From NCBI GenBank assembly GCA_030490835.1, contig CM059971.1, forward strand, positions 25,599,817 through 25,663,816: a stretch of DNA of 64,000 nucleotides, in the 5' to 3' direction. Of the stretch, positions 32,035 to 43,864 are shown one piece after another; positions within the stretch are counted from its first letter, which is position 1; each line of letters opens with the position of its first letter. The stretch comes from Annona cherimola. Lineage: Eukaryota > Streptophyta > Magnoliopsida > Magnoliales > Annonaceae. The translations under genes and the position numbers were made by a program. The notes beneath the pieces are model-generated. The model was not told the origin of the DNA. It saw only the letters and a program-made list of their open reading frames with translations, and made no database searches.

Positions 32035-32297
32035 TTTTATTTTTTAATTTTTTCATGGGCAAGTAGATATAGGTGTATTAAATCTATAAACCAAGTTTTA
32101 CCATTTTTGGATGTTTTTAAGTATTTTTGGATTTTTAAACACAATGGCATTTCTATAATTTTCTGAGTCTTAAAAAATTACAGAAATGCCAATGTGTTTA
32201 AAAATCCAAAAAAAACTTAAATACATCTAAAAATATAAAACTTAGTTTATAGATTTAATACATTTAGATTTACTTATCCACAAAAAAAAACTACATT
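32035..32297. repeat. Hairpin MITE-like element, copy 3 (about 260 bp)
   Basis: The clearest copy. The left arm carries TAGGTGTATTAAATCTATAA, TTACCATTTTTGGATGT and GGATTTTTAAACACAATGGC; the right arm carries the complements GCCAATGTGTTTAAAAATCC and TTATAGATTTAATACATTTA. The arms are about 100 bp and the loop near 32165 is short. Confidence 0.82.
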
Positions 32298-32828
32298 CCG
32301 CATGAAAAGATCAGGCGTTTAGAATATCGTCCCTAAGCAAGTGGTGTGAGTTCATTACTTCATCCCAGTAGTGACTTCATTGTAGTATCTCATTCACTCT
32401 CCCCTTATTTCTCAAGAGGCAAATTCATGCACTTTCTCCAATTTTTTCACGAGAAGTTGCATATCTACCGTTCATTGGAGCCAACCCATGGGAAGCCATC
32501 CCCGCATTTTTCTCGGGGGAAGCCGCAAATCCACCGTTGATTTCTGCTGAACGGTTAGGATGAGATTGGGCATTTTGGGAACTTAGGAAAATGTAAGAGG
32601 GGTCAAATTTAGCCGCTCATGCTCACGACGGCAGATTTTCTACAGGGAGTAATGACTATCTAGCCGGCAGGTGAGGCTGGATCCAGAAGAATGTGAGCAA
32701 AGGCTAGATTTGAAAGAATGCGGGTTGCCGGAAGATCTCGCCGGCAGCAGTGCGTAGTATAGATGGGTTTTAATGGTGATGGCAACAGAAATGAGTTTTC
32801 TTCTCTCCGAAAATGGAAGAAGCAGATG
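32298..32828. other. Relatively GC-rich segment split by the solo LTR
   Basis: No ORF of note. 32630-32828 (GCCGGCAGGTGAGGCTGG, GATCTCGCCGGCAGCAG) continues, after removal of the LTR insertion, into 36228-36500. Together they look like the leader region of a gene or element, but no protein is recognisable. Confidence 0.4.
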
Positions 32829-32833
32829 ACTAG

Positions 32834-35800
32834 TGTTGGAAACAATAGTTAAAACAAAAACAAATTGACCAAAGCATAAATTTTGATGATTAACAAATAC
32901 AAATTTGAGTATGATATGATTACTAATAAATTTAATGAATGTCTTAAGGAATGAAAAATCAGCCCAAGTCGATCCCTAAGTCGACTCCAACTTCGACTAG
33001 GGCGAAGTCGATCTCGAAGTCGACTCCACAAGCAACTTCAACAGGTACCTCATGGATGGCATTGAAATTGGGGAGTTGAACAACTGAAGTCGCAGATGAA
33101 GTCAACTCCAGCATCGACTTGAAGCTGCATTTTCTCTCCAACGTTGATTTTGGGGGACAAAACATCCGAAGTCGCAGACGAAGTCGACTCCACTTGCAAC
33201 TTGAGGCCAAGTCGTAGATGAAGTCGACCCCATAATCGACTTGAAGTGGCGTTTTCCTTTCAAAGCTAAAATTGTGCAGCAAAACTTCTAAAGTCGCAGG
33301 CAAAGTCAATTCTAGCATCAATTTCAACATTATAAGGCAGATTCTCAAGCTCAAGTTAAAGTACAAGTCCATTTCAAGATGAAGACAACTCAAGTTTATC
33401 AAACCTGAGTATAAGAAGGATAAATCAAGTTGAATTCATTCCAAATCAAAGTTGAATTTGTCCATACAAGATTCAAATTCTCCAAGTTCACAAGACTTGA
33501 AGCCAATCCAGCACAAATAAAGATTCTAGTATTGAAGGACAAGAAAAGAAAAAGGAGTTAAGAAAATAAGAGATATATCAACAAAGATCAAACTGAATTG
33601 GCACAAGAAAATAGCCAAGTCGCACACCAAGTCGACTCTAAGATCGACTTGAGGTCAAGTCGTACCCCAAGTCGACTCCAAGTTCGATTTGAGGCCAAGT
33701 CTCAAACCAAGTCGACCCAGAAGATAGACTTGGAAGCTGAAGAAGAGCCGAAGTCGCACACGAAGTCGACTCCAGCATGCGACTTGGGCGAAGTCGCACG
33801 AAGTCGACTCCACTTGCGACTTGGAAACATAACGTTCGAATTTTTGAACGTTGGACATTTATTACGCGCCAACCAACTTTATAACGTTCAAAATCTTCCC
33901 TCCTCTATATATAGACACTCAAGCAAGCATGGATACATACGAGAAAAAGTTGAAAAAGAGGGAAGAAGTGCTACTAAGTGTTGGGTCCCGAATAGATGGC
34001 AAAACCCAAGAGGGGAGGGGTGAATTGGGTTCTTAAAAAATTTATAACTCAAACAGAAACTTTACCCCGGATTAAGCTAGTCCCCTTAATGAAGAAACAA
34101 AATGGAAAGCAAATCAATATAGAGAGCAGAGATAAAAATGGACACACAGAATTTTATAGTGGTTCGGGCAACCTCCCTACTCCACTCTTCCAAGCTCACA
34201 CTCCTTGTGACTTGGGTTCCACTATTGTATTCTTCCAATACAATTAGAGCCTCTTGCTCTCTTCTAGATTCAAAGCTCTAGGGGGCATATACAACTAGAG
34301 CCACTTGCTCTCTTCTAGATTCTAGCTCTATGGGGCATCAAACAACTAGCACAAGTAGGTGACGAGTCACACTCCAATCACACACTACTTTGCTAACACT
34401 TGATCTTAGCTACCTAAGCTAAATCAAGTTCAACACAAACAAGTAATCAATGAAAGAAATCTACACTTTACAGATGTGTAGAAGCAGTTTGGCGCAGAGA
34501 AGAACTTGTGGTAGGCTTTGAAGAATCTGAAATAAAGCTCTTGCAGTTTTGAAGCAAAGTTCTTCCTCCTTGAATGGCTTGATCTCTTTAATGCTCTTGT
34601 AGATAGGAGTTATGCTCACTTAATGATTCTCAGCTACTTCCCTCGTTCACCATGAATGCTATTTATAATTTTGGAGGGAATCCGAACGTTAGTGAGTAGG
34701 TGGCGCGCATTTAATGCGCCAACGTTCGAATAAAATCCGACCGTTACGACCCAAGTCGCATGTGGAGTCGACTTCGGGTGCGACTTCGCCCAAGTCGCAG
34801 ATGGAGTCGACTTCGGGTGCGACTTCGCGAACTTCGGTCTTCAGTTTCAACGCTGGAAGGTTTCGCCCGTTCTGAAGTCGATCATGAAGTCGACTTGGCT
34901 TTCCGACTTCACTGTCATGATGTTCTTGAACATTTGTGAATCTTGAAAATCTTGACTTTGATTCTTCTTGAATCTTGACTCATGTAATCTTAGATATCTT
35001 CTTGATTTGAATGATTGAGTTTATGCTTCTTGCTTGTACTTGGATTTGTCTTCAAATGTTTCAGCTTGAGTATCTATGTTGCCTTGATCTTCATCTTCAT
35101 TTAGTTTGGCTTGAAATCAAGTAATCCAGAACTTGTCATTTGAAGTTTTTCCGTCTGCCTGAGCGAAGTCGATGTCTGAGTCGACTTCGGCTGCGACTTC
35201 ACCTCAAGTCGCACATGGAGTCGACTTGGGGTGCGACTTCGGCACTTCGTGTTCTGAGCGTCAACTCTGGAAGGTTTTGCTCGACTGAAGTCGATGGTGA
35301 GGTCGACTTCGTTTGCGACTTGGCTACCCAAGTCGCAGGTGGAGTCGACTTGGCCTGCGACTTCACCTTCCCTTCTTCCGTTTTCAACTCTGGACAGTTC
35401 TGCACGTTTTGAAGTCGATCATGGAGTCGACTTGGGATTCGACTTGGCTTCTATACTTGATTTTCTTCAAATGATTATTCCTTAAACATTTCCACAAACT
35501 TGTTAGTAGCCAAGACTTACTCAAATTGATTTGTTAATCATCAAAACATAGATTGAGCTAGTTTTCCACATATTTCCAACACTAAGAGCTTTTATTTTTC
35601 TTTTCTCTACAATTGAGTGATCTATACACTTTCAAAGGAAGAACAAGCTTCAAAGTTGCGGTTTGCTTCAACGTAATACAATTTGTTGCTTCTACAGATT
35701 TTTTCTCGAGCTGAAATTTGCTACACAACTCAGTAAAGTGTAGATTTCCTCTATTTTCATACTATTGTTTGTTTTTGGTGCTTGGTTTGAGTTTGGTGGT

Positions 35801-36222
35801 TCAAACCAAGACATTGCAAGTAGAGTTATGATTGGAGTGTAACTCATCACCTACTTGTGTTGATTGTATATGCCCCCTAGAGCTAGAATCTAGAAAAGAG
35901 CAGAGGCTCTGGTTGTATATGCCCCTTAGAGCTAGAATCTAGAAGAGAGCGGAGACTCTAGTTGTATTCGCGGAATACATAGTGGAACCCAAGTCACAAG
36001 GGTATGTGAGCTTGGAAGAGTGGAGTAGGAAAAGGTTGCCCGAACCACTATAAATCTTGTCTACTGTTTTTCATTATCACTTTCATTATCTTATTGCTTT
36101 CTATCTGTTACAATCAAGGGGATTAAAACTTTAAAGGGGTTAAGTTTTGATTTACCAAAGAATTTTTAAGAACCCAATTCACCCCTCCCCTCTTGGGTTT
36201 TGCCATAAACTCGGGACCAACA
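32834..36222 (+). mobile_element. Outer solo LTR of the Sirevirus-like family, interrupted by a nested solo LTR
   Basis: Begins TGTTGGAAAC at 32834 and ends GGGACCAACA at 36222, flanked by the same 5 bp ACTAG (32829-32833 and 36223-36227). Without the nested insertion it is about 1.78 kb. It shares with the LTR at 36675 the start, the AAGTCGACTCC repeats and the 3' portion (TCACCTACTTGTGTTG, CCCTCCCCTCTTGGGTTTTG near the end). The putative core promoter is TATATATA at 33906-33913. No internal coding region lies between, so it is the product of LTR-LTR recombination. Confidence 0.92.
33979..35581 (-). mobile_element. Nested solo LTR, same family, opposite orientation
   Basis: 1603 bp, starting TGTTGGGTCCCGAATAG and ending TTTCCAACA. 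Flanked by the 5-bp duplication CTAAG (33974-33978 and 35582-35586). It is the reverse complement of the family LTR: the CACCCCTCCCCTC end is on the left, the GTTGGAAA start on the right. Minus-strand TATAAAT at 34667-34661. It inserted into the outer LTR after that LTR had landed, giving a relative order of events. Confidence 0.93.
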
Positions 36223-36227
36223 ACTAG

Positions 36228-36674
36228 TAGAGAGAGACCAGTAGAAATGAAGCCGGTGGGTTTGGGCAGTGATTCATGGCATCGACTGACAACGAAGAAG
36301 AACACCTACAACAGATTTTTTTCAGATTCATGTGATTGGAGAATAGATCTGGTTCAAGGAGTTGGGAATTGAAGTTAGGATGCTGGTAGCGAGTCATCGG
36401 TTGGTCCTGATCAGAGACCAATGGCTGGTGGCAAGTGGGTCAGAACCGGTGGCGACGGTGGTTCGTGGAAGCTGTAGAGGGTGACGCATAGTGAGAATCT
36501 ATTGCGACAGACAGAAATTCGATTTAATTTCGACAGATGATGTTTTATTTAGATCTAATGCTCCCTGTGTCTAATTTAGGTGATTCGAGAATCATTTTCT
36601 ATGTTTTGAGATGCTCTGGATCTATAGACTGTTTAGATTGGAAAAAATTAGCTAATTAAATTATAAATAGAAAT
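36228..36674. other. Sequence between the solo LTR and the Sirevirus element
   Basis: Continues the target of the outer solo LTR (GC-richer to about 36500: GAACCGGTGGCGACGGTGG), then AT-rich. No gene recognised. Confidence 0.45.
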
Positions 36675-38406
36675 TGTTGTAATCAATGACAAATTAAGCA
36701 AAATATACATTTTGATGATTAATAATTCAATTTGAGTAAGTTTTAGTTACTAACATGTTTCATGGGAATGTTTAAAGGATATAAAAATGTAAATTTTTAA
36801 TCTGATAGGTCAAGTCGCAATTCAAGTCGACTCAGCTATCGACTTGAGTCAAGTCGATACCCAAGTTGACTTCAAAAGTAACTTGAAAGGAGAAAAAAAA
36901 TCCAGCACTGAAAATTGATCCAAGGTAGACGAAGTCGTATAGCCAAGTTGACTCCATCTGCGACTTGGGTGAAGTTGCAGACCCAAGTCAACTCCAGCAC
37001 CGACTTTGAGAATCCAAAACAATCCAGCGTTGAAATTTGGATCCAGAACAGGCGAAGTCACATAACCAAGTCGACTCCGTCTACGAATTGGGTGAAGTCG
37101 CAGACCTAAATCGACTCATGTATTGACTTCGAAGAACCCAAAACTTCTAGTGCTGAAATTAGGAATTCAGAAAGTGAAGTTGCATACCCAAGTCGATTTC
37201 ACATGCGACTTGAGTGAAGTTAGGATCCAAGTCGACCCGAGCATCCGACTTGGGACAGATTGAAGATAAATCAAGTCCATGACAAACAGATTTGCATGAC
37301 AAGATCATTAAAAAGCATATTATCATCAAATCAAGAATATCAAAGTAATTTAAAGCCAAGACATGAAGATAAGATTTCCAAGTATGGATTGAACATATCA
37401 AAATCTCAAAGTTCAAGTGAATCAGAGGAAGAATAGATACAAGAATCAATATCAATCAAATTTCCAAAGAAACCAAGTTCATTAAGTAAATACAAAATAT
37501 AAAGTCGCACCCAAAGTCGACTTCACCTACGACTTTGGTCAAGATCAAGAACAAGTCGACCTGAAGTAGAAACTTGGAACATCACTGAAGAACCGAAGTA
37601 GCATTCGAAGTCGACTCCAGCCTGCGACTTGGGTGAAGTCGCACTCGAAGTCAACTCCACCTACAACTTGGGTCGCAACGGTCGAAAAAATTCAAACATT
37701 GGCACATTAAATGCACGCTACCTACCTCCAAACATTCAAATTTACTCCACCACTATAAATGTGCATTCAAGTGAATATGCTAAACAAGAGATAGAGCATT
37801 AACTGTGATTCAACTACCATCATCTCCAAGTATTAAGTGATCAACACAAGTTTTCAAGGGAAGAACAAAGCTCAAACTTGTTGCAAGCTTTAACACTGTT
37901 CAAAGATTTTCTTCTACAAGTTCTTCCACGAACTGAATTTGTTGACACAATCTGTAAAGTGTAGATTTCTTCATTTGATTCATTGTTTGTATTTGATACT
38001 TAGTTTAATATTGGGTTTTTAAACCAAGTGAAACAAAGTGGTGTTGTGACTCAAGTGGGACTCGTCACCTACTTGTGTTGTGATTTGTACACTCTCCCTA
38101 GAGTTGGAATATAGAAAAGAGCTGTTGCTCTAGTTGTATTTAAGAATACATAGTAGAACCCAAGTCACAATGGGTGTGAGCTTGGAAAAGTGGAGTAGGA
38201 AAGGTCGCCCAAACCACTATAAAAATCATATCTTCTGTTGTGATTGACATTTCTATTTTCATTGCTTCATTAGTCTCCACATATCCAATTTGTTTCATTA
38301 AAGGGGATTAAATCAAACAGGGGTAAATTTTTATTTAAGTGAAAAATTTTAAAATAACCAATTCACCCCTCCCCTCTTGAGTAATTACCATAAACTTGGA
38401 CCAACA
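36675..38406 (+). repeat. 5' LTR of the Sirevirus-like element, about 1.73 kb
   Basis: Starts TGTTGTAATCAATG and ends GGACCAACA just before the PBS. Contains about three diverged units of roughly 122 bp (near 36898, 37020, 37140), built on AAGTCGACTCC...GCGACTTGG words. A TATAAAT box at 37754-37760 lies where the U3/R border is expected. The 3' LTR at 45590 matches its first 670 bp. Confidence 0.9.
37754..37760 (+). promoter_or_regulatory. LTR TATA box
   Basis: TATAAAT in CCACCACTATAAATGTGC. The equivalent sites in the solo LTRs are TATATATA at 33906-33913 and minus-strand TATAAAT at 34667-34661, at corresponding places relative to the repeat block. Confidence 0.6.
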
Positions 38407-38408
38407 AG

Positions 38409-38420
38409 TGGTATTAGAGT
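38409..38420 (+). other. Primer-binding site (initiator tRNA-Met type)
   Basis: TGGTATTAGAGT starts two bases after the LTR end. The plant Copia consensus complementary to initiator tRNA-Met is TGGTATCAGAGC, so two positions have changed. Confidence 0.88.
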
Positions 38421-38456
38421 AGGTCTTTGAGTTTTTAATCAAAGAGATCTATTAAA

Positions 38457-39450
38457 ATGACATCCTAATCAACTTCCACCCCTGCATTTGTTGAGGGCCA
38501 ATCTTTCACTAGAACGCCCCTATTTGATTGGACTAACTTCAGTTATTGGAAGTTGAGAATGAAACAGTTGATTATGACTAGTGATATTGACTCTTGGATT
38601 GCTATCCAAGATGGTGTTATGTTGCCTACGGATGAAAGAGTCTCCACATGGTTCGAGGAGGAAATAAGAGTTGTTAAAAGCAACACAAAGGCCATGAATT
38701 CCCTCTTTTTTGCATTGACAGCATCCAAATGCGCTAGAGTATTTTCATGCCAAATTGCTAAAGAAATTTAGGATACTCTTACATTCATATATGAGGAACT
38801 TCAAGTCCAAGGGACTAGGAGAAATATTCTGATTGGAAAGTTAGAAAGTTTTAAAATGCTTAAAATAGAAAATATTTTTGAAATATTTGCTAGATTTTCT
38901 AAGATTACTAACGCCTTGAAAGGTCTAGGAAAGGCTATTTCTGAATCTGAACAAGTAATGAAAATTCTAAGGCACTACCCAAATCATGGACTCCAAAGAT
39001 TACAACTATTGAGGAAGCAAAGGATCTCAATACATTATGGCTAGAAGACCTTACAAGCTCGCTCATGTCACATGAGTTAATAAAAGGAAGAAATGAGGAG
39101 CAATACAAAGGCAAAAGAGTCCTTTCCTTAAAAGTCGCACAAGCTGCAGACGATTCCGCATCATCCTCTCAAAACGAAGATGAGGAAATTGCCTTACTTA
39201 CAAAATATTTCAGAAAATTTATGAGGAAAAAAGAACTTCAAAAGCATTAAAGAAAGAAATCCTAAGGAGAAAAAGAAGAAGGCAACAAAATACTTTCAAT
39301 GCAGTGGTATGGGGCATATGCAAGCCCAATGCCTAATGTCTGAAGAAACCAAAGCAAAGGAGCAAAGAGAAAAGAAAGATCGAGGTGATAACAGAAGATT
39401 TCAATAGATCAAAGGAAGAGACATGTATATAAACAAAACGAGGTAGAAAA
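38457..39450 (+). pseudogene. Sirevirus gag (capsid-nucleocapsid) pseudogene
   Basis: ATG at 38457, stopped at codon 4 (TAA 38466-38468), then the conserved Copia gag opening FDWTNFSYWKLRMKQLIMTS near 38520-38580. TAG at 38769-38771 replaces an expected tryptophan. Later pieces include IFEIFARFSKITNALKGLG (about 38870-38930) and a decayed knuckle at 39291-39332, YFQCSGMGHMQAQC, whose first cysteine is Tyr. A second incomplete knuckle, CNFCNKIGH, appears near 40085-40115. Its product would have formed the virus-like particle and packaged RNA; it is not functional. Confidence 0.85.
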
Positions 39451-42400
39451 TTGTGCAAGGATTTGTTGCATGGAAAATGTGGAAGATTCTAACATATGTC
39501 TTGCAGCGACAGAAATTTTGGACGATTAAACTGCTTCAACAAACTGCACAAGTAGTGAAGAGGTAACCTCTAAACCAAATTTAATTTCTATTTTTACAAA
39601 TGATTGCCACAAATATGCTGAATTAGAAGAACTATAACAAACATATGATTCATTATATTAGGAAATAAAGAAATTAGGAAACAAGTTCTCAATGAAGAAA
39701 AGACAATGTGACCCAGTAATAATTGTGAATGGAAAATTTGCTGAAAAGGTTGATCACTTGACAAATGAAAAGAATACCTTGATAAGATATTTGGAAAAAC
39801 TCAAGAAGAAAAATAAATTATTAAATAAATCACTTGGTAAATTCTCAAATCCAGGGGAAAACATCAAAATATTTTTAAATATGACCACCCAAAGTGACAA
39901 GATAGGACTTTAATATTTCACATTTAAGAAAGGATAAAGTAGTAAGTCAAATGCTCCAAGGACTCATAGAAACCAAGTAAAACTCATTCATGTTAAACCA
40001 AAAATGAATCATGTTACTTGGACCAAAAGACCAACTTGGGAACCAACTACTACATAACTTCCCACTCCAAGACTCCCGCGAACTTGTAACTTTTGCAATA
40101 AGATAGGACATAAGGTATACAATGCAAAATGAGAAAACTACAGAACCTTGGTGCAAAATTAGTTTGGGTACTTAAGAGCATTGGATTTATGCCTTCAAAA
40201 GTAGATCAATATAGATTCCAATGGTTAACTAACCCAAATGGACCCATAAAATGGGTACCAAAAAGATAAGCTCTACTTGATTTGATTCTTACATGTTTGT
40301 TTTAGAGCAAAGGCCCATAATATGTGGTTTACGGATAGCAACTGCTCGAGACACATGACGGAAGAAAAATGATTATTCCATAGGATCAAACCGTGTAGTG
40401 AAGGAACGGTTGCATTTGAAAATAATGAAAAAGGTATAATCAAAAGTAAAAAAAATGTCTATGAAATTTCAAATGCATGTATTGAGGATATACTATTTGT
40501 TGAAGGACTCAAACACAACTTAATGAGTATTAATCAATTATGTGATAAATGTTATAAAGTTATATTTGAATATTCTATATGCAATGTATTTGATGATGAT
40601 CACATAGTATTTAGTGGAAAAAGACATGAAAACGTATATTTGATTTGCCTAGATGAATTTGAGGAAAAATGTTTAATAGTCATAGAGAATGATCCATGGA
40701 TATGACATAAAAGACTTAGACACATAAATATGTCAAATATTAAAACCTTATGGAAAAAAGCTTAGTAGAAGGGTTACCAAAACTGAAATACGACAAGGAT
40801 AAGATTTGCAAAGCTGGTCAATTATCCAAGCAACCTAAACTGCCATTTTCCACCAAAAAGAAAATTTTAACGACTAGGCCACTTGAATTATTGCATATGG
40901 ATCTTTATGGGCCATCGGACATTTTAACTCTTTGTGGAAAAAAGTATGTATTTGTAATTGTTGATAATTTTTCAAGGTTTACTTGGATTATACTCTTAGC
41001 TAGCAAAAATGAAGTATTTTCTATGTCACGTTTTCAAATCTGGTACAAAATGAAAAACAAAATACAATTATTTCTATTAGAAATGATCATGGTGGTGAAT
41101 TTAAAAATAAACGATTTATAAAATTTTGCAATGAAAAAGGAATTCACTATACATTTTCTGCACCAAGAACTCCTCAACAAAATTAGGTTGTTGAAAAAAA
41201 AAATCAAACAACACAAGAAATGGCTAGAACTATGCTAAATGAGAGTAAATTGTCCAAAAAAATTTGGGGTGAAGCTGTAAGTACAACTTGTCATGTATTA
41301 AACCGAGTTATAATTAGAGCAATCTTGAAAAAAACCCCTTATGAACTTTAGAAAGGCAGAAAACTAAACGTATCTTATTTTCATGCTTTTAGATGTGTTT
41401 GCTATGTGCTAAATAATGGTAAGACAAATATAAAAAAAATTAGATGCTAAAAGTGATGAGGCAATTTTCCTTAATTATTCATCAAATAGTAAATCATATA
41501 GAGTCTTTAACTAGAAAAATCAAATAGTAGAAGAATCAATTCATGTTGTTTTTGATGAATTTAACCAAACTCCGAGAAAAGAGGATGAATTAAGTGATGC
41601 AGATGATATATCAAAAAATCCAAAGGAGGAATAACAAGAACAGCAAGGAGAAGCCGAGGCAAAATAAGAAAACATCATGGAGGAAAGGATAAGTGAAGGT
41701 AATAACTCCTATAAACCTCCAACTGATTTAAAATTTAAAAATGACCATCCAATTGAACAAATCATTGGTAATATCTATGAAGGAGTGAAAAGTAGAAGAT
41801 CTAGACACAATATTTGTGGTGAATTTGCTTTTATGTCAAATATTGAGCCAATAACTATTGATTAAGCTCTTAGTGATGAAAATTGGATTACCACAATGCA
41901 AGAAGAGCTAAATCAATTGAAAAAAATAATGTATAACATTTAGTTCTTAGACCCAAAGATTGCACGGTAATTGGTACCAAATGGGTATTTAGGAACAAAT
42001 TAGACGAAAGTGGACTTGTGGTGAGAAACAAAGCTAGATTAGTAGCCAAAGATTATTCTCAAGAAGAGGGTATAAACTTTGAAGAATTATACACACCTGT
42101 GGCTAGATTAGAAGCCATACGTATCTCATTAGCTTTCGTTTCTCACATGGATTTTAAATTATTTCAGATAGATGTGAAAAGTGTATATTTGAATGAATAC
42201 TTCAATGAGGAGGTAAATGTTGAACAACCTTTGGATTTTGAAGAAAAGGATCAATCAAAATATGTTTATAAATTAACCAAAACTTTGTATAGATTAAAAC
42301 AAGCTCCATGAGCTTGGTATGAAAGATTAAGCAAATTTCTGATTGATCATAATTTTCAAAAAGGAAAAATTGATATAATATTATTTATCAAGTATAAAGA

Positions 42401-43356
42401 TAATAATATATTAATTGTTCAAATTTATGTTGATGATATTATATTTGGTGCCACTAATGAAATTCTATGCCAAAAATTTTCTGAGATTATGCAGAGTGAA
42501 TTTTAAATAAGCATGATGAGAGAATTGAACTTTTTTCTTTGAGTGCAAATTAAGCAACAAGAGGAAGGTATATTCATAAACCAGTCTAAGTATGTCAAGG
42601 AGATGTTAAAGAAGTTCGAAGCAGAATGGCAAAGGCGCAAATACACCAATGAGTGCAAATATCAAGATCAACAAGGACGAAAAGGGTAAACCTATCAAAC
42701 AAAAATTGTATAGAAGCATGATAGGTCTTTACTATATTTAACTGCTTCTTGACTTGTTATTTTATTTAGTGTTTGCATGTGCTCTAGATTTCAATCATGT
42801 CCTAAGGAATCACATTTAATAGCAGTAAAAAAAATTTTAAATATTTGATAAACACCACTAATCTTGGACTATGGTATCCAAAAGTTTAACTTTTGATCTA
42901 ATCGGCTACTCGGATGCGGAATTTGTCGGTTACAAAGTAGATAGAAAAAGAACTAGTGGAACTAATCAATTTCTTGAAAATATGTTGGTTTCATGATTTT
43001 CAAGAAAACAGACTAGTGTTGCTCTATCTACGGCGGAAGCTGAATATATAGCCGCCGGGAGTTGCTGCGCCCAATTGCTTTGAATAAAATAACAACTAAG
43101 AGATTATGGTATTGATTATCATGATATTCCAATTAAATGTGATAACACAAATGCAATTTGTTTTACTAAAAATCCTTTCTAAAACAAAGCATATAGGTGT
43201 AAGACACCATTTCATTCGTGAACATGTTAAAAGTTATGACATTTGTTTGTAATATATGGAAACTGAAAATCAAATTGTAGATATTTTTACCAAACCATTA
43301 GCAAAAGAATCATTTTACAAAACTAAAAATGATATGGGTATGATTGAGTTTGATTA
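39451..43356 (+). pseudogene. Sirevirus pol (protease, integrase, RT, RNase H) pseudogene
   Basis: Fragments in order. Protease WFTDSNCSRHMT at 40325-40360, where the catalytic DSG has become DSN. GAG-pre-integrase about 40500-40800. Integrase about 40860-41400: HMDLYGP, VDNFSRF, HGGEF (in another frame) and SAPRTPQQN followed by a stop. Reverse transcriptase about 41900-42560: GTKWVFRNKLDESG, ARLVAKDYSQEEGINFEELY and catalytic YVDD at 42426-42437, with a TGA at about 42309 after LYRLKQAP. RNase H about 42900-43350: GYSDAEFVGYKVDRK, ALSTAEAEYIAAGSCCAQL and FTKPLAKESFYKT, ending EFD and TAG. Numerous nonsense and frameshift changes. Confidence 0.9.
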
Positions 43357-43368
43357 GAAATATAATTT

Positions 43369-43864
43369 GATAGGGGGAGTATTCTTAGAAAGTTCAAGTT
43401 GAAAGAGCCAAGTTGGCTCCAGTAGTCCCAAGTCGACTCCATGAAGTCGAGGTTGACTTCGAATTGGGGCGAAGTTGACTTCGGTTAGGGCAAGTTGACT
43501 CCAGTGCGCGCCGTTTAGGCTTCCTGGGTGACCCCTTTTTATTCTTCTCCTTCTTCTCTTCCTTCATTTCTTCAAAGCCGAAACCTTCTTTTCCCCATTC
43601 CAAACAGCAACTCGCTCTCTCATCTCTCTTTCCGCGACAGCATTGACATCTCTCTCTCTCTCTCTCCTCTATTTTTCTTTCTCAGCTCTCAAACTCACCG
43701 ATTCTCCACACTGCCACTGTTATTCCGTTTCTGTCTTTCCCAAACTCCAAGCTGCCAATGCTTTTTCTAGCTTCCTTAGCAATTCTTTATATTTTCGGCA
43801 GTTTCCTCATTCTCTCAAGGTCCCATTTGCAAATCCATCTTAAAATCCATTACCAGAAAAACCC
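43369..43864 (+). other. Pol to envelope-like ORF spacer with pyrimidine-rich leader
   Basis: GATAGGGGGAGT at 43369-43380 is a PPT-like word directly after pol. 43385-43520 repeats LTR-like AAGTCGACTCC words. 43530-43700 is strongly pyrimidine-rich (TTCTTCTCCTTCTTCTCTTC and a (TC)n run near 43650), a leader that could serve a spliced message for the next ORF. The inverted second copy at 56774-57060 keeps the same arrangement. Confidence 0.6.

Noticed and set aside
43369..43380. GATAGGGGGAGT as the polypurine tract of the Sirevirus
   Set aside because: No LTR start follows. The true PPT is at 45576-45589, directly before TGTTGGAATC. The word is common after pol in this group.
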